Positions 52,623 through 64,000 of a stretch of 64,000 nucleotides of DNA are shown in pieces. This DNA is from Portunus trituberculatus. Its lineage: Eukaryota; Arthropoda; Malacostraca; Decapoda; Portunidae. Both the position numbers and the translations under genes were made by a program. Location of the stretch: assembly GCF_017591435.1 (NCBI RefSeq), contig NC_059294.1, positions 14,838,604-14,902,603 of the forward strand, read 5' to 3'. Each line of letters begins with the position of its first letter. Position 1 is the first letter of the stretch. The notes under the pieces were generated by a model. That model did no database searches and had not been told where the DNA came from. It saw only the letters and a program-made list of their open reading frames with translations.

Positions 52623-52898
52623 CGCGTAGTGTAGTGGTTAGCACGCTCGACTCACAATCGAGAAGTCCGGGTTCGAGTCCCGGTAAGCGGCGAGGCAAAT
52701 GGGCAAGCCTCTTAATGTGTGGCCCCTGTTCACCTAGCAGTAAATAGGTACGGGATGTAACTCGAGGGGTTGTGGCCTCGCTTTCCCGGTGTGTGAAGTG
52801 TGTTGTGCTGTCAATCTACCCGAAGATCGGTCTATGAGCTCTGAGCTCGCTCCGTAATGGGGAAGACTGGCTGGGTGACCAGCAGACGACCGAGGTGA

Positions 52899-52901
<3 letters not shown>
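52622..52901 (+). mobile_element. tRNA-derived SINE, second head type, copy D
   Basis: The head at 52622-52690 folds as a tRNA: acceptor CCGC/GCGG plus two pairs with one mismatch, A box TAGTGTAGTGG, anticodon stem CTCGA/TCGAG with loop CTCACAA (anticodon CAC, 52653-52655), and B box GGTTCGAGTCC. The head differs clearly from copies A-C. The body (from ~52723) nevertheless shares their GTTCACCTAGCAG-AGTAGGTACGGG block, the CCGAAGATCGG motif and GAGCTCTGAGCTCG. The 3' end runs into (AC)n. Confidence 0.9.

Positions 52902-52961
<60 letters not shown>
52902..52961. repeat. (AC)n tail of SINE D
   Basis: 60 bp. Confidence 0.97.
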
Positions 52962-52964
<3 letters not shown>

Positions 52965-53048
52965 GAGCTGAAATAGAAGGAAATCTAATAATGACACTAC
53001 TTCTGGAGTTTGGGAGGAGCCAGACACCTTAATGGAAGCTGGTGATCT

Positions 53049-53051
<3 letters not shown>

Positions 53052-53117
<66 letters not shown>
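53052..53117. repeat. (CT)n microsatellite
   Basis: 66 bp. Confidence 0.98.
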
Positions 53118-53120
<3 letters not shown>

Positions 53121-53164
53121 GATAAGATTCTCATGCGTGAGTGCCTCAGGAAATTTTTCTTGAT

Positions 53165-53408
<244 letters not shown>

Positions 53409-53486
53409 CTGCACCAACCACGATAAAAAATAAAAAAATAGCTGCTTGCGGGGTGTAATCTAACATAATGCAGTAGGCCTCGTCTG

Positions 53487-53568
53487 CATCCCATCACCCC
53501 ATCCCTCCATCACCCCCATCACCCCATCGCCCCATCGCCCCATCACCGCATCACCCCCATCACTTCGT
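53487..53568. repeat. (CATCACCC)n-like minisatellite
   Basis: About eight units of 8-11 bp, with CATCGCCC and CATCCCTC variants. Confidence 0.88.
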
Positions 53569-53706
53569 CGTCACTTGAATCGTAAATCACCTCCCCCTTT
53601 CTCTTCCCGGCGGAGTAAAAGTGTTGTCCATCAGGAGACTTAATGAGGTGGGCCACACGTCATCGCTAATTCATCACTTGTCAACACTGGTAATATTAAT
53701 GATCGT

Positions 53707-53748
53707 AGAGAGAGAGAGAGAGAGTGTGTGTGTGTGTGTGTGTGTGTG
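53707..53748. repeat. (AG)n(TG)n compound repeat
   Basis: 18 bp of AG and 24 bp of TG. Confidence 0.97.
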
Positions 53749-53960
53749 AGTTTGGCGTGATGGCTGAGTGAATAAAGAGCAGAATGGGTGAGAGAAGGGT
53801 GGGAAGTGACTGTGAAGGGAGGAAGTGAGGGAGGGAGAGAGGAAGAGGTTATAGAATGGTGTAGGACGGTCAGGGTATGGCAAACAGTGACTGTGTGAGG
53901 GAGTAAAGGTGTCGGATGAGTAAGGGAGGTACGGGAGAGTTATGGAACGTGTTAGATGTG

Positions 53961-53963
<3 letters not shown>

Positions 53964-54007
<44 letters not shown>
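53964..54007. repeat. (AG)n microsatellite
   Basis: 44 bp. Confidence 0.98.
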
Positions 54008-54009
<2 letters not shown>

Positions 54010-54600
54010 CGCAGTTTAATGTCATTAGTCATCAGAGGGGATAGGATATATCTGCTGGTTATCGTTTGTGATGCAAAAGTACTTTGATAAACTGTAAGGT
54101 CAAGAAATTGATGTTGTATGCTTATCGTTCTCCTCATCCTCCCTTTCCTCACCATCAATGTCATCATTATCTACCTAAAACAATGCTATATTATTTAATG
54201 AGTTCTTTGATATATTGTGTATTTTCTCTGGTCTCTACAAGTATTTCCATATTGCCATAGTAGTGAAAGACTTCATAAGTAATCTAATTTTCTGCTGACT
54301 TGGGCACTAATCGACTTGAGTTGAACGCATTCAGGACACAAGTCGGAGAGTCTTCAGGGGCTAAGAATTAATGACTTCTGAGTGTCCTGCATACCAAGTT
54401 TTCACCTCATAAGTTATCCCGAGTCTCAAGTTTCCCACGTGACATCACTCATGTTTTAAGTGCGTCGCGCAGCTAAGGGCAAAGGGTTTCCAAGTGTCGG
54501 AGTTGTGGAATGTGGTATTAATCAAGTGTCTGGTTTAACACATGCCCTTCTTGCTGCGCCGCCTTGGGAACCTCCTCCTCATGTTGTCGAGTATTGAACC
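54008..54600. other. Unique sequence, no gene seen
   Basis: Balanced composition, repeat-free, leading into the octamer cluster. Confidence 0.5.
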
Positions 54601-54603
54601 AAC

Positions 54604-54755
54604 ATGCAAATTCGTGCCGGGATCTGCTCGTGTGTGAACTGATGGGAGAAAAAAAGAGCAAAATCCATGATGTGTAATTTTTTATTAGATTCCGCGGTTA
54701 TTACGCTCGATGGAAATCAGTCGACTAATTATGCAAATGAACGAACCTTATCAGC
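54604..54755. promoter_or_regulatory. POU-octamer / homeodomain cluster (enhancer candidate)
   Basis: Two perfect ATGCAAAT octamers (54604-54611 and 54731-54738) lie 127 bp apart on the same strand. The second is fused to a homeodomain core, reading TAATTATGCAAAT, and is followed by CTTATCAG (GATA type) at ~54748. The octamer is the classic binding site of POU-domain factors. The sequence is unique and not AT-rich overall. Confidence 0.35.
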
Positions 54756-54819
54756 ATCAGACGATCGGTGTTGACGGCGCGAACCAGCAAGCGGGAGGTG
54801 AAACAACACACTCACACTG

Positions 54820-54846
54820 ACACACACACACACACACCCACACCCA

Positions 54847-54897
<51 letters not shown>
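54820..54897. repeat. (CA)n with CACCCA interruptions
   Basis: 78 bp; ends on the base before the head of SINE C. Confidence 0.97.
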
Positions 54898-54899
<2 letters not shown>

Positions 54900-55190
54900 C
54901 CGGTAGCTCAGTGGTTAGAGCGCTGGCTTCACAAGCCAGAGGACCGGGGTTCGATTCCCCGGCCGGGTGGAGATATTTGGGTGTGTCTCCTTTGACGTGT
55001 AGCCCCTGTTCACCTAACAGTGAGTAGGTACGGGATGTAAATCGAGGAGTTGTGACCTTGTTGTCCCGATGTGTGGTGTGTGCCTGGTCTCAGGCCTATC
55101 CGAAGATCGGAAATAATGAACTCTGAGCTCGTTCCGTAGGGTAACGTCTAGCTGTCTCGTCAGAGACTGCAGCAGATCAAACAGTGAAAC
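54898..55190 (+). mobile_element. tRNA-Val(CAC)-derived SINE, copy C
   Basis: The head 54898-54969 is an intact 72-nt cloverleaf with fully paired T stem. It differs from copy B at one position and from copy A at position 1 only. The body closely matches A and B. The 3' end CAGTGAAAC runs into (AC)n. Near-identity to copies 54 kb away suggests recent activity or a source not far diverged. Confidence 0.93.
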
Positions 55191-55202
55191 ACACACACAC
55201 AC

Positions 55203-55273
<71 letters not shown>
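55188..55273. repeat. (AC)n(CT)n compound tail of SINE C
   Basis: 17 bp of AC and 69 bp of CT. Confidence 0.97.
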
Positions 55274-55276
<3 letters not shown>

Positions 55277-55319
55277 TCCATCCACGCAAAACTCGCTCTG
55301 CCGTTTCCGTGAAACACCA

Positions 55320-55322
<3 letters not shown>

Positions 55323-55395
<73 letters not shown>
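55323..55395. repeat. (CT)n microsatellite
   Basis: 73 bp, ending TTTCAGCC (acceptor-like). Confidence 0.98.
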
Positions 55396-55398
<3 letters not shown>

Positions 55399-55894
55399 AG
55401 CCTCCTATACCATCTCCATGCCATGGGAAGCCGCGCCGTCTCCTGCTGCGCCGGACACACCACCGCTGACGTGTGTGGCTGCCTGGACGCTCAATCAGTC
55501 AGGCGGGCTGTGTGCGAGGGACGGTGGAACAGGGACATGTTGTTTGGTCCGCTGTCGACAAGCTGACGCCGAGGATTGAGACGAGAGGAATGGAATGAAA
55601 ATGGCGAACGATGAGTGAGTCACAAGAGGAAAAAAAAAAAGGAAGGGATGAAGTAGGATGGATGGAGGAGGAGGAGGAGGAGGAAGATCGTGGGAAAAAC
55701 TGACAAGTGTGAGTGAATTTTGTTTAAAAGAAATATGAAAGATGAAAAAGTGACGTCCTGATGCGAAGGAAAAGCAGAAAGTTGGTTGTGGTGGAGAAAC
55801 TTGATAAGAGAATCATGACTTGAAGAAAGAAAAAAAAAGAAACATAAGAAAACATGCAAAAAGTTAGAGACATAAGACGAAGTATGTCTGACAG

Positions 55895-55898
<4 letters not shown>
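55396..55898. other. Unique sequence, no gene recognised
   Basis: 55400-55565 is CpG-rich and open after the acceptor-like CAG; the 47-codon frame from the ATG at 55423 has four Cys but no recognisable motif or donor. (GGA)6 at 55665-55684. Confidence 0.4.

Positions 55899-55969
<71 letters not shown>
55899..55969. repeat. (AG)n microsatellite
   Basis: 71 bp. Confidence 0.98.
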
Positions 55970-55972
<3 letters not shown>

Positions 55973-56826
55973 AAGCAATACAATAATGGTTTACATGAGA
56001 TTGGATCCATATTTTTCTACACATTTTTTCCCTTTTTTAATTCATATTTTTTTACTCACTACCTTTTCATCTTCCTCCATCACCCACTCCTTTATCCCTC
56101 ATCTCAACTCACCTTCTCCCTGCAGCTTTTTCTTCCCTCCTCACCCACGATCCCTTCATCATCACCACCCCATTTCTTCCTCATACCTAAAACATCGGCA
56201 CTTTTTATCTTTTTCCTTAGTTTGCTCCTTCTTTCCCTGTTTTAGACCACCTCTCACTTTTTTTTTCCGAACGCCTTTCCTCTCTTTCACTCTTTCACCA
56301 TTTACAATCCTCCTTTTCCTTTTTCTCCTGTTGCCATGATCCTTCCCCTCTTTCCCCCTCGTCTTTCCCCCTCGCCCCTCTCCGCTGCTCCTTTCCCATC
56401 ACGCGGGCACTCATGAGGGAGACTCGTCCAGCTTGACATGTTTACCTTCGCCACACTCGCAGCTGTCAGAGGCGCTAGCCAGTGAGCCTCACCAGTCAGT
56501 TGATCTCGACCCTTCAGGGGTTTAGGGATGGAGAGAGAACGAAAGGAAGGAAAAGAGGAAGATGATAAGAATGAAGAGGGGGATAAGGGGAAATGTAGTA
56601 GTGAAGGAGAAACGAACAGAAGAAAGAATAGTAATAAGGGGAAGAGATTCTAAAATTTATGGCTTAATGTTTTTTAGTGGTGCGAATGAGTTAGTTTAAT
56701 CTTGTTTTTGAAGTTGTAGTGGCCGTGTGTCTAGTCGGCACGATGCTGTCAGGGAGGTGTCCATACCATCAGGATTTCTGAGAGCTTGTGGATAGTTTTT
56801 GTGAGGTGTTCTCCCACGCCAGGCTC
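55970..56826. other. Unique sequence, pyrimidine-rich to 56390
   Basis: No gene seen; purine-rich at 56525-56655. Confidence 0.5.
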
Positions 56827-56868
56827 CGGTGGTGGTGGTGGTGGTAGTGGTGGTAGTGGTGATGATGG
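56827..56868. repeat. (GGT)n microsatellite
   Basis: 42 bp with AGT and GAT variants. Confidence 0.93.
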
Positions 56869-56931
56869 TCTTATGGCTCTTCTTTTTTTAAGAGATGCGT
56901 GTATGGCCAGCGATGTGAGGGTGTTATGGTG

Positions 56932-57076
<145 letters not shown>

Positions 57077-57138
57077 TATTGCTTATTTTTTGTATGTTTC
57101 CTTTGACCTTCCTGCATTGCCTTTATTTTATATTATAT

Positions 57139-57270
<132 letters not shown>

Positions 57271-57394
57271 CTTAATGAGATCATTGTGCATAATAAGGGT
57301 ACTCAAAATCCATATATCACAACATTTTTATATATATTTTCCAGAGCTGAATGTCACTGCAGTATGTATTTACCACCACCAGAACCACCATCAA

Positions 57395-57395
<1 letters not shown>

Positions 57396-57490
<95 letters not shown>
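57396..57490. repeat. (CA)n microsatellite, 95 bp
   Basis: Perfect. Confidence 0.99.
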
Positions 57491-57491
<1 letters not shown>

Positions 57492-57601
57492 ACTACATGT
57501 ATACCTCTCTGTTACTCTCTCTCACTTTCACTCTGGCATGTCAAATCCATCTATTCTCCTTCCCTCTCTAACTATCCAACCTGTCTCCCTTGTCAATACC
57601 C

Positions 57602-57603
<2 letters not shown>

Positions 57604-57695
<92 letters not shown>
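57604..57695. repeat. (CA)n microsatellite, 92 bp
   Basis: Perfect. Confidence 0.99.
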
Positions 57696-57697
<2 letters not shown>

Positions 57698-58114
57698 CTA
57701 CGCTATCGATCCGTACTGTACCTGCCACTGGATAGATTTACGCTGACCGCCAGACCGTAATTTTGACGTTCCTCTCCTGCCGCGTATAGGGAGCAAGTCA
57801 TCGCCACGTTTAGATGTATCGACACTTTTTCCTCACGTTCAATACCATACGTGGCGGTGGCGGTGGTGCCTGTGGTGATGGTGGTGGTGTGGTGTGATGT
57901 TCGGGGTGGTTGTCGATCAGTCAGTTTTTATTTATTTATTTGTTTTATTATTATGATCTCAGGGTGGAATATAAAACTCGCTGGAAATCCAAAAAATGAT
58001 AGCATCCGTGCTCGCTTAATATGTGCACTGGTGTAGTACTTGTTTTATTCATGGCTTGCCGGGAATGTGGCGTGTTTGTGTGGTGGTGGACGTTTTTGTG
58101 GCTGTCGATGAGTG

Positions 58115-58116
<2 letters not shown>
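57696..58116. other. Unique sequence, no gene seen
   Basis: Contains decayed GGT triplets at 57851-57895. Confidence 0.5.

Positions 58117-58162
<46 letters not shown>
58117..58162. repeat. (AG)n microsatellite
   Basis: 46 bp. Confidence 0.98.
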
Positions 58163-58167
<5 letters not shown>

Positions 58168-58289
58168 TGTGTAGATTTTTGACGTCCATTCAGTGCTTGT
58201 AAAAAAAAAAAAATGTGTATGGATAGTCAGTTTAATTCTCTATTTTACTCCATAGTGAGGTCTGTATTCACGTGCTAGGTGACTGGTTA

Positions 58290-59102
<813 letters not shown>

Positions 59103-59345
59103 GCAGGGTGTATGTGAGGCGCTTAACAAATAGAGGAGTGACAGGCGAGGTTTGTAGGGAAGGGTGTTCCTGTGATTGGTCAGTCCAGTTTTGCCTGAAT
59201 CAATTACGGTAGCAGTTTTTTTTTTTTTCAAGGCTGAGGCTGAGGCAGCAAGTAACGTTCATATTGAGAAAGGAAAATCTATAACTCGTCATAAGCATAA
59301 TAGACCTTGAATCTGTTAGTAAGCCATAGAGGAAGGCCATAGAGA

Positions 59346-59662
59346 AGGCGGTGGCGTAGTGGATAAGGTGGTGAGCGTAGGATTCCGGCAGACGTCCACG
59401 CATAGGTTCGAATCCCACCACATACCGGTTTGAAACTATGCCATTTCTCGAGTGGTTTAAAGTTACCTACATGTCACCATGATATCCAGGTTCTAGGTGG
59501 TTATACAAAAGATGCGCTGGGGGGTCCTGATATGGGTAACACAATAAATAAAATTGCCTGTGCCACTAATGGGCGGAAGCTTAACAGCGCATCCCACATA
59601 TACTCTTCAAGTATGCCTACATGCGCTATCGACCATAACGTAAAGAAATTAAAGAAAAAAAC
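59346..59662 (+). mobile_element. tRNA-derived SINE, third family
   Basis: The head at 59346-59421 has an A-box-like GGCGTAGTGGATAAGG and a perfect B box GGTTCGAATCC (59405-59415), with a GCGGTGG/CCACCAC acceptor-like pairing; the anticodon arm is degenerate. The body contains AGTTACCTACATGTCACC, GGTTCTAGGTGGTTATAC and TGCCACTAATGGGCGGAAGC and ends in A-rich sequence and a short (AT)n. The body is unlike the other SINEs here. I recall similar body words in crab sequences; that is memory, not a search. Confidence 0.78.
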
Positions 59663-59683
59663 ATATATATATTTATAGCGATC

Positions 59684-59686
<3 letters not shown>

Positions 59687-59740
<54 letters not shown>

Positions 59741-59753
59741 AAAAAAAAAAAAA
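59687..59753. repeat. (TC)n then poly(A)
   Basis: 46 bp of TC, CACACA, then A15. Confidence 0.97.
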
Positions 59754-59923
59754 CAGATTAACAAGAAGAAAAAAAAGAAGTACTTAGACGAGCTGTATTC
59801 CTCAAACTACACGCACTGACTAACATTTTTCCGTGAAGTTGAGGGCGTAGTGAGTGACAGAGGGAGTCATTATCCCCTGTCACGCCGCAAGGAAAGGAAA
59901 AGATAGAGGGAGAGAGCGAGGAA

Positions 59924-59946
59924 GGTGTGTGTGTGTGTGTGTGTGT
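59924..59946. repeat. (GT)n microsatellite
   Basis: 23 bp. Confidence 0.95.
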
Positions 59947-60189
59947 GGAGGGCAGGGAGGGTTAGCAGGGAAGGGCTATTGGGGAGGGAGTACTGGGGAG
60001 GGTTTCTAAAGACGCTGGTGGCGGGGAAGTAACTGTAAACATTCGGAAAGTTTTCTCTTTAATGTATTTTTGTACCTTGTGTGTTTTCCCTCCTATGTTG
60101 TTATCCCCTTTTTATCCAAACTCTCTTTTTTTTTTGTTCTTGTTCTTGTTGTTCTTGTTCATGTTCTTTTTCTCCTCCTCCTCTTCTTG

Positions 60190-60646
60190 CTTCTTCTTCT
60201 CTTTTTCCTCCTCCTCCTCCTCCTCCTCCTCCTCCTCCTCCTCCTCCTCCTCCTCCTCCTCCTCCTCCTCCTCCTCCTCCTCCTCCTCCTCCTCCTCCTC
60301 CTCCTCCTCCTCCTCCTCCTCCTCCTCCTCTTCTTCTTCTTCTTCTTCTTCTTCTTCTTCTTCTTCTTCTTCTTCTTCTTTCTTCTTCTTCTTCTTCTTC
60401 TTCTTCTTCTTCTTCTTCTTCTTCTTCTTCTTCTTCTTCTTCTTCTTCTTCTTCTTCTTCTTCTTCTTCTTCTTCTTCTTCTTCTTCTTCTTCTTCTTCT
60501 TCTTCTTCTTCTTCTTCTTCTTCTTCTTCTTCTTCTCCTTCTTCTTCTTCTTCTTCTTCTTCTTCTTCTTCTTCTTCTTCTTCTTCTTCTTCTTCTTCTT
60601 CTTCTTCTTCTTCTTCTTCTTCTTCTTCTTCTTCTTCTTCTTCCTC
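60190..60646. repeat. (CCT)n(CTT)n: 457 bp without a purine
   Basis: (CCT)n at about 60208-60330 then (CTT)n at 60330-60640, with rare single-base slips (for example at 60380 and 60537). No A or G occurs on the + strand from 60190 to 60646. All three frames are open as poly-Ser, poly-Leu or poly-Phe; none is a gene. Confidence 0.98.
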
Positions 60647-60648
60647 AT

Positions 60649-60693
60649 GTTGTTGTCGTTGTTGTCGTTATTGTTGTTGTTATTGTTGTTGTT
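60649..60693. repeat. Imperfect (GTT)n repeat
   Basis: 45 bp with GTC and ATT variants. Confidence 0.9.
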
Positions 60694-61064
60694 CTCCATT
60701 TTTATAGATATAGATTGTGTCTTTAGTAACGAATAGACAGGATATTTTTATATAAGATAGATGGGAAGCATTCACGTTTTCACTTTACCTTAATTTTTTT
60801 TTTTTCTCACTGAGGGCAAGACTAATAAGAGCAGAGTAATAATAACAAGCTTACAAATCAGTCACGTCATCAAGGAGTGCGACAAATAGAGGTGTGGAAA
60901 TGATGACAAATAAAGTATAAATGAAAAGCGAAGGGCGAGTGAGGGGAATCTGAAGGGCGGAAATAAGAAAGATAAGGAAGAGAGCGGTGGGGAATTGATT
61001 TTTGAAAAAAGTGATCGATGGAGCACTCACGACTCCTGCCACTACCCTGCCTTGCTCCATTGGG
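60694..61064. other. Unique sequence, no gene seen
   Basis: Balanced; purine-rich 60930-60990. Confidence 0.5.
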
Positions 61065-61391
61065 TCTTCTTCTTCTTCTTCTTCTTCTTCTTCTTCTTCT
61101 TCTTCTTCTTCTTCTTCTTCTATTTCTTCTTCTTCTTCTTCTTCTTCTTCTTCTTCTTTTCGTCTTTTTCCCCTTTTTTCTTCTTTTTCTTTTTCTTCTT
61201 ATCTGTTTTTTTCTTCTTCTTCTTCTTCTTCTTAATCTTCTTCTTCTTCTTCTTCTTCTTCTTCTTCTTCTTCTTCTTCTTCTTGTTCTTCTTTTTTCTT
61301 CTTCTTCTTCTTCTTCTTCTTCTTCTTCTTCTTCTTCTTCTTCTTCTTCTTCTTCTTCTTCTTCTTCTTCTTCTTCTTCTTCTTCTCCTCT
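61065..61391. repeat. Interrupted (CTT)n repeat
   Basis: Three CTT arrays (61065-61157, 61212-61232, 61236-61391) separated by T-rich spacers and single-base breaks. Confidence 0.96.
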
Positions 61392-62207
61392 TCTTGGTGG
61401 TGTTGTGGGTTATCTTGTTGGTGTTGTTGTGGTACTTTTGTTTTCATTTTTCTTATTCTTGTTCGTGTTCTTTTTCTTTACGTTATTTTTCTTGTTATCG
61501 TTATCCTTTTTCTTGTTTTAGTTCCTTTTTAGTTCATGCTCATTTTGTTTTTTTCTTCTTCGTTTTCTATTTTTCTCCACCTCTTCCACCACCACCACCA
61601 CCACTACTACCACCACCACCACTACAACCACCACCACCAGAAATTCGTCAGCCCACAGGTATTTTAGAGAAGTGTTGAGACGTCCTCCATTCCCTTCCTT
61701 ACCTCCGCTCATTAACTCTTTCCTCTCCTTCACCCTCCACTCCCTTCCCCCTCTCACACCTCCTCAGCAGAGACCCTCCATTCCCCTCCCCTCACCTCCT
61801 CCCCATCTCCCTCAGCACCTCTCTAGTATTGAAACGTTTTCCTTCTTTCTTTCTTTCTTTAAGTGTTCTTTCAAGAGAAAACGCATCCGTGGCTTTGAGA
61901 TTCGCTTACGTTTGCTTCCGATTTTTACACTTTTATTGTTTTCTCAACGTTTTGTTCTTTTATTTCACTCTTTCTATGTTTGTTTTGATCTATTTTTCTT
62001 CCCCTTTTTCGCCTTTTCTTGTTGGCCGTTTTCTTTTTTTTTTTTTTCTTTACATTTTGTTTTGTTATCACACATTCAGTCGTTTTTTTTTTTTTTGCTG
62101 TTTTTGTCTTCATTGTTTATTCGTTGAAGTTTGTCATGGTAGATTAGTCGTGTTTAACCTTGTTTTTCATGTTTCAGTTTGGTATTGTTTGTTTTGGTTC
62201 TGCAGTT

Positions 62208-62211
<4 letters not shown>
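61392..62211. other. T-rich domain
   Basis: Pyrimidine-dominated, with (CCA/CTA)n at 61584-61641 and C-rich sequence 61680-61830. No gene called. Confidence 0.65.

Positions 62212-62265
<54 letters not shown>
62212..62265. repeat. (CT)n microsatellite
   Basis: 54 bp. Confidence 0.98.
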
Positions 62266-63698
<1,433 letters not shown>

Positions 63699-63700
63699 AG

Positions 63701-63784
63701 AAAATTGTGATGAAGAAAAAGGCCCACTGAGGTGTCGGTTCCCAAACAAGTCGAAGAAAATGCTGCCAGAATGGAACTATGATG
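63701..63784 (+). CDS. Possible internal exon, unknown protein
   Basis: A long T/C tract ends in TATGTAAGAG (AG at 63697-63698 or 63699-63700). The frame then codes ENCDEEKGPLRC, RFPNKSKK and MLPEWNYDG up to a GTAAAG donor (GT at 63785-63786). With the second AG the exon is 84 bp and phase 1 at both ends, a symmetric exon as found in extracellular modules. Two Cys are spaced C-x7-C. No family is recognised. Confidence 0.3.
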
Positions 63785-63884
63785 GTAAAGGAGTAATTTT
63801 TTCCCCATTTTTAAATTTTGCGTGAAGAACGTATGTGTAGCTTGATGCATGCAGTTTTGTGTAAAGGAAGAGAGTTGTCTTTAG

Positions 63885-64000
63885 AGGACAGGCTGTGATT
63901 ATCCCCTACAAAGGGAAACGTTCAGTGAGGTCACAGCTGGCTTTAATGAGAAGTTCACAGCACCCCTTGAACCAGTGCTGTTAGACCTCCCAAAGTTTGC
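63885..64000 (+). CDS. Possible exon running off the right edge
   Basis: TTGTCTTTAG at 63884 is a fair acceptor. One frame is open to the window end, coding RTGCDYPLQRETFSEVTAGF and then NEKFTAPLEPVLLDLPKF. It needs a phase-0 entry, which does not match the phase-1 donor at 63784, so the two exon candidates cannot be joined directly. Either an exon between them is missed or one is false. Confidence 0.2.

Noticed and set aside
57345..57361. 17-bp micro-exon between TTTTCCAG and GTATGT
   Set aside because: Too short to support without transcript data; the following frame enters a CA repeat.
60062..60736. Three overlapping frames above 200 codons
   Set aside because: Poly-Ser, poly-Leu and poly-Phe/Pro readings of CCT/CTT arrays. 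All three frames open at once shows there is no coding signal.

Overview
This window is nuclear DNA of an animal, most likely an arthropod and probably a decapod crustacean (a crab or a relative). Three things point there. First, long perfect dinucleotide microsatellites are extremely dense: adding up the tracts listed here by eye gives about 10 kb, roughly one sixth of the window. Second, several SINEs are built on tRNA-Val(CAC)-like heads. Third, there are three copies of a ~205-214 bp TTAA-flanked MITE of a kind I associate with crab sequences from memory, not from a search. There is no bacterial gene, operon, CRISPR array, rRNA or confirmed stand-alone tRNA gene. No protein family is recognised with confidence, and nearly all long open frames are translations of simple repeats.

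Layout. 1-3.3 kb: a possible exon fragment at the left edge, two SINE copies facing opposite ways, and an inverted-repeat element with 155-bp arms (1666-2925). 3.3-11 kb: (CA)/(GA)/(CT) tracts, MITE copy 1, a 153-bp tandem duplication and a purine-rich kilobase. 11-15 kb: mixed unique sequence with a GC-box/G-quadruplex cluster (12.69-12.74 kb), MITE copy 2 and CT tracts. 15.4-17.6 kb: unique sequence with an exon-like block. 21.06-21.62 kb: a patchwork of seven kinds of triplet-repeat block. 22.47-22.76 kb: a SINE with a 9-bp target duplication. 25.9-27.5 kb: promoter-like CCAAT clusters around a degenerate ~146-bp two-unit tandem array, then a TATA promoter directly upstream of a (GA)/(CT) foldback. 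29-33 kb: MITE copy 3 and unique stretches rich in TAATTA-type homeodomain sites. 38-39 kb: a possible reverse-strand coding exon and a triple CCAAT cluster. 41.05-41.25 kb: the best gene candidate, a TATA+initiator promoter followed by a 39-codon secreted-peptide frame with an internal GTAAGG donor. 48-50 kb: very long CT tracts, including a perfect 410-bp one. 52.6-55.2 kb: two further SINEs flanked by CA repeats, and a POU-octamer/homeodomain cluster. 59.3-59.7 kb: another SINE family. 60.2-61.4 kb: a 457-bp stretch with no purine on the + strand. 61.4-63.3 kb: strongly T-rich. 63.7-64 kb: two exon-like blocks at the right edge.

How the parts may work together (inference). The window looks mostly intronic or intergenic, with scattered exon-like pieces. 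Four of these (1-39, 17101, 30254, 63701) share intron phase 1, which is common in extracellular modular proteins but not proof of a shared gene. Promoter and enhancer calls rest on motif spacing only. Exon calls rest on splice-site quality and an open frame only.
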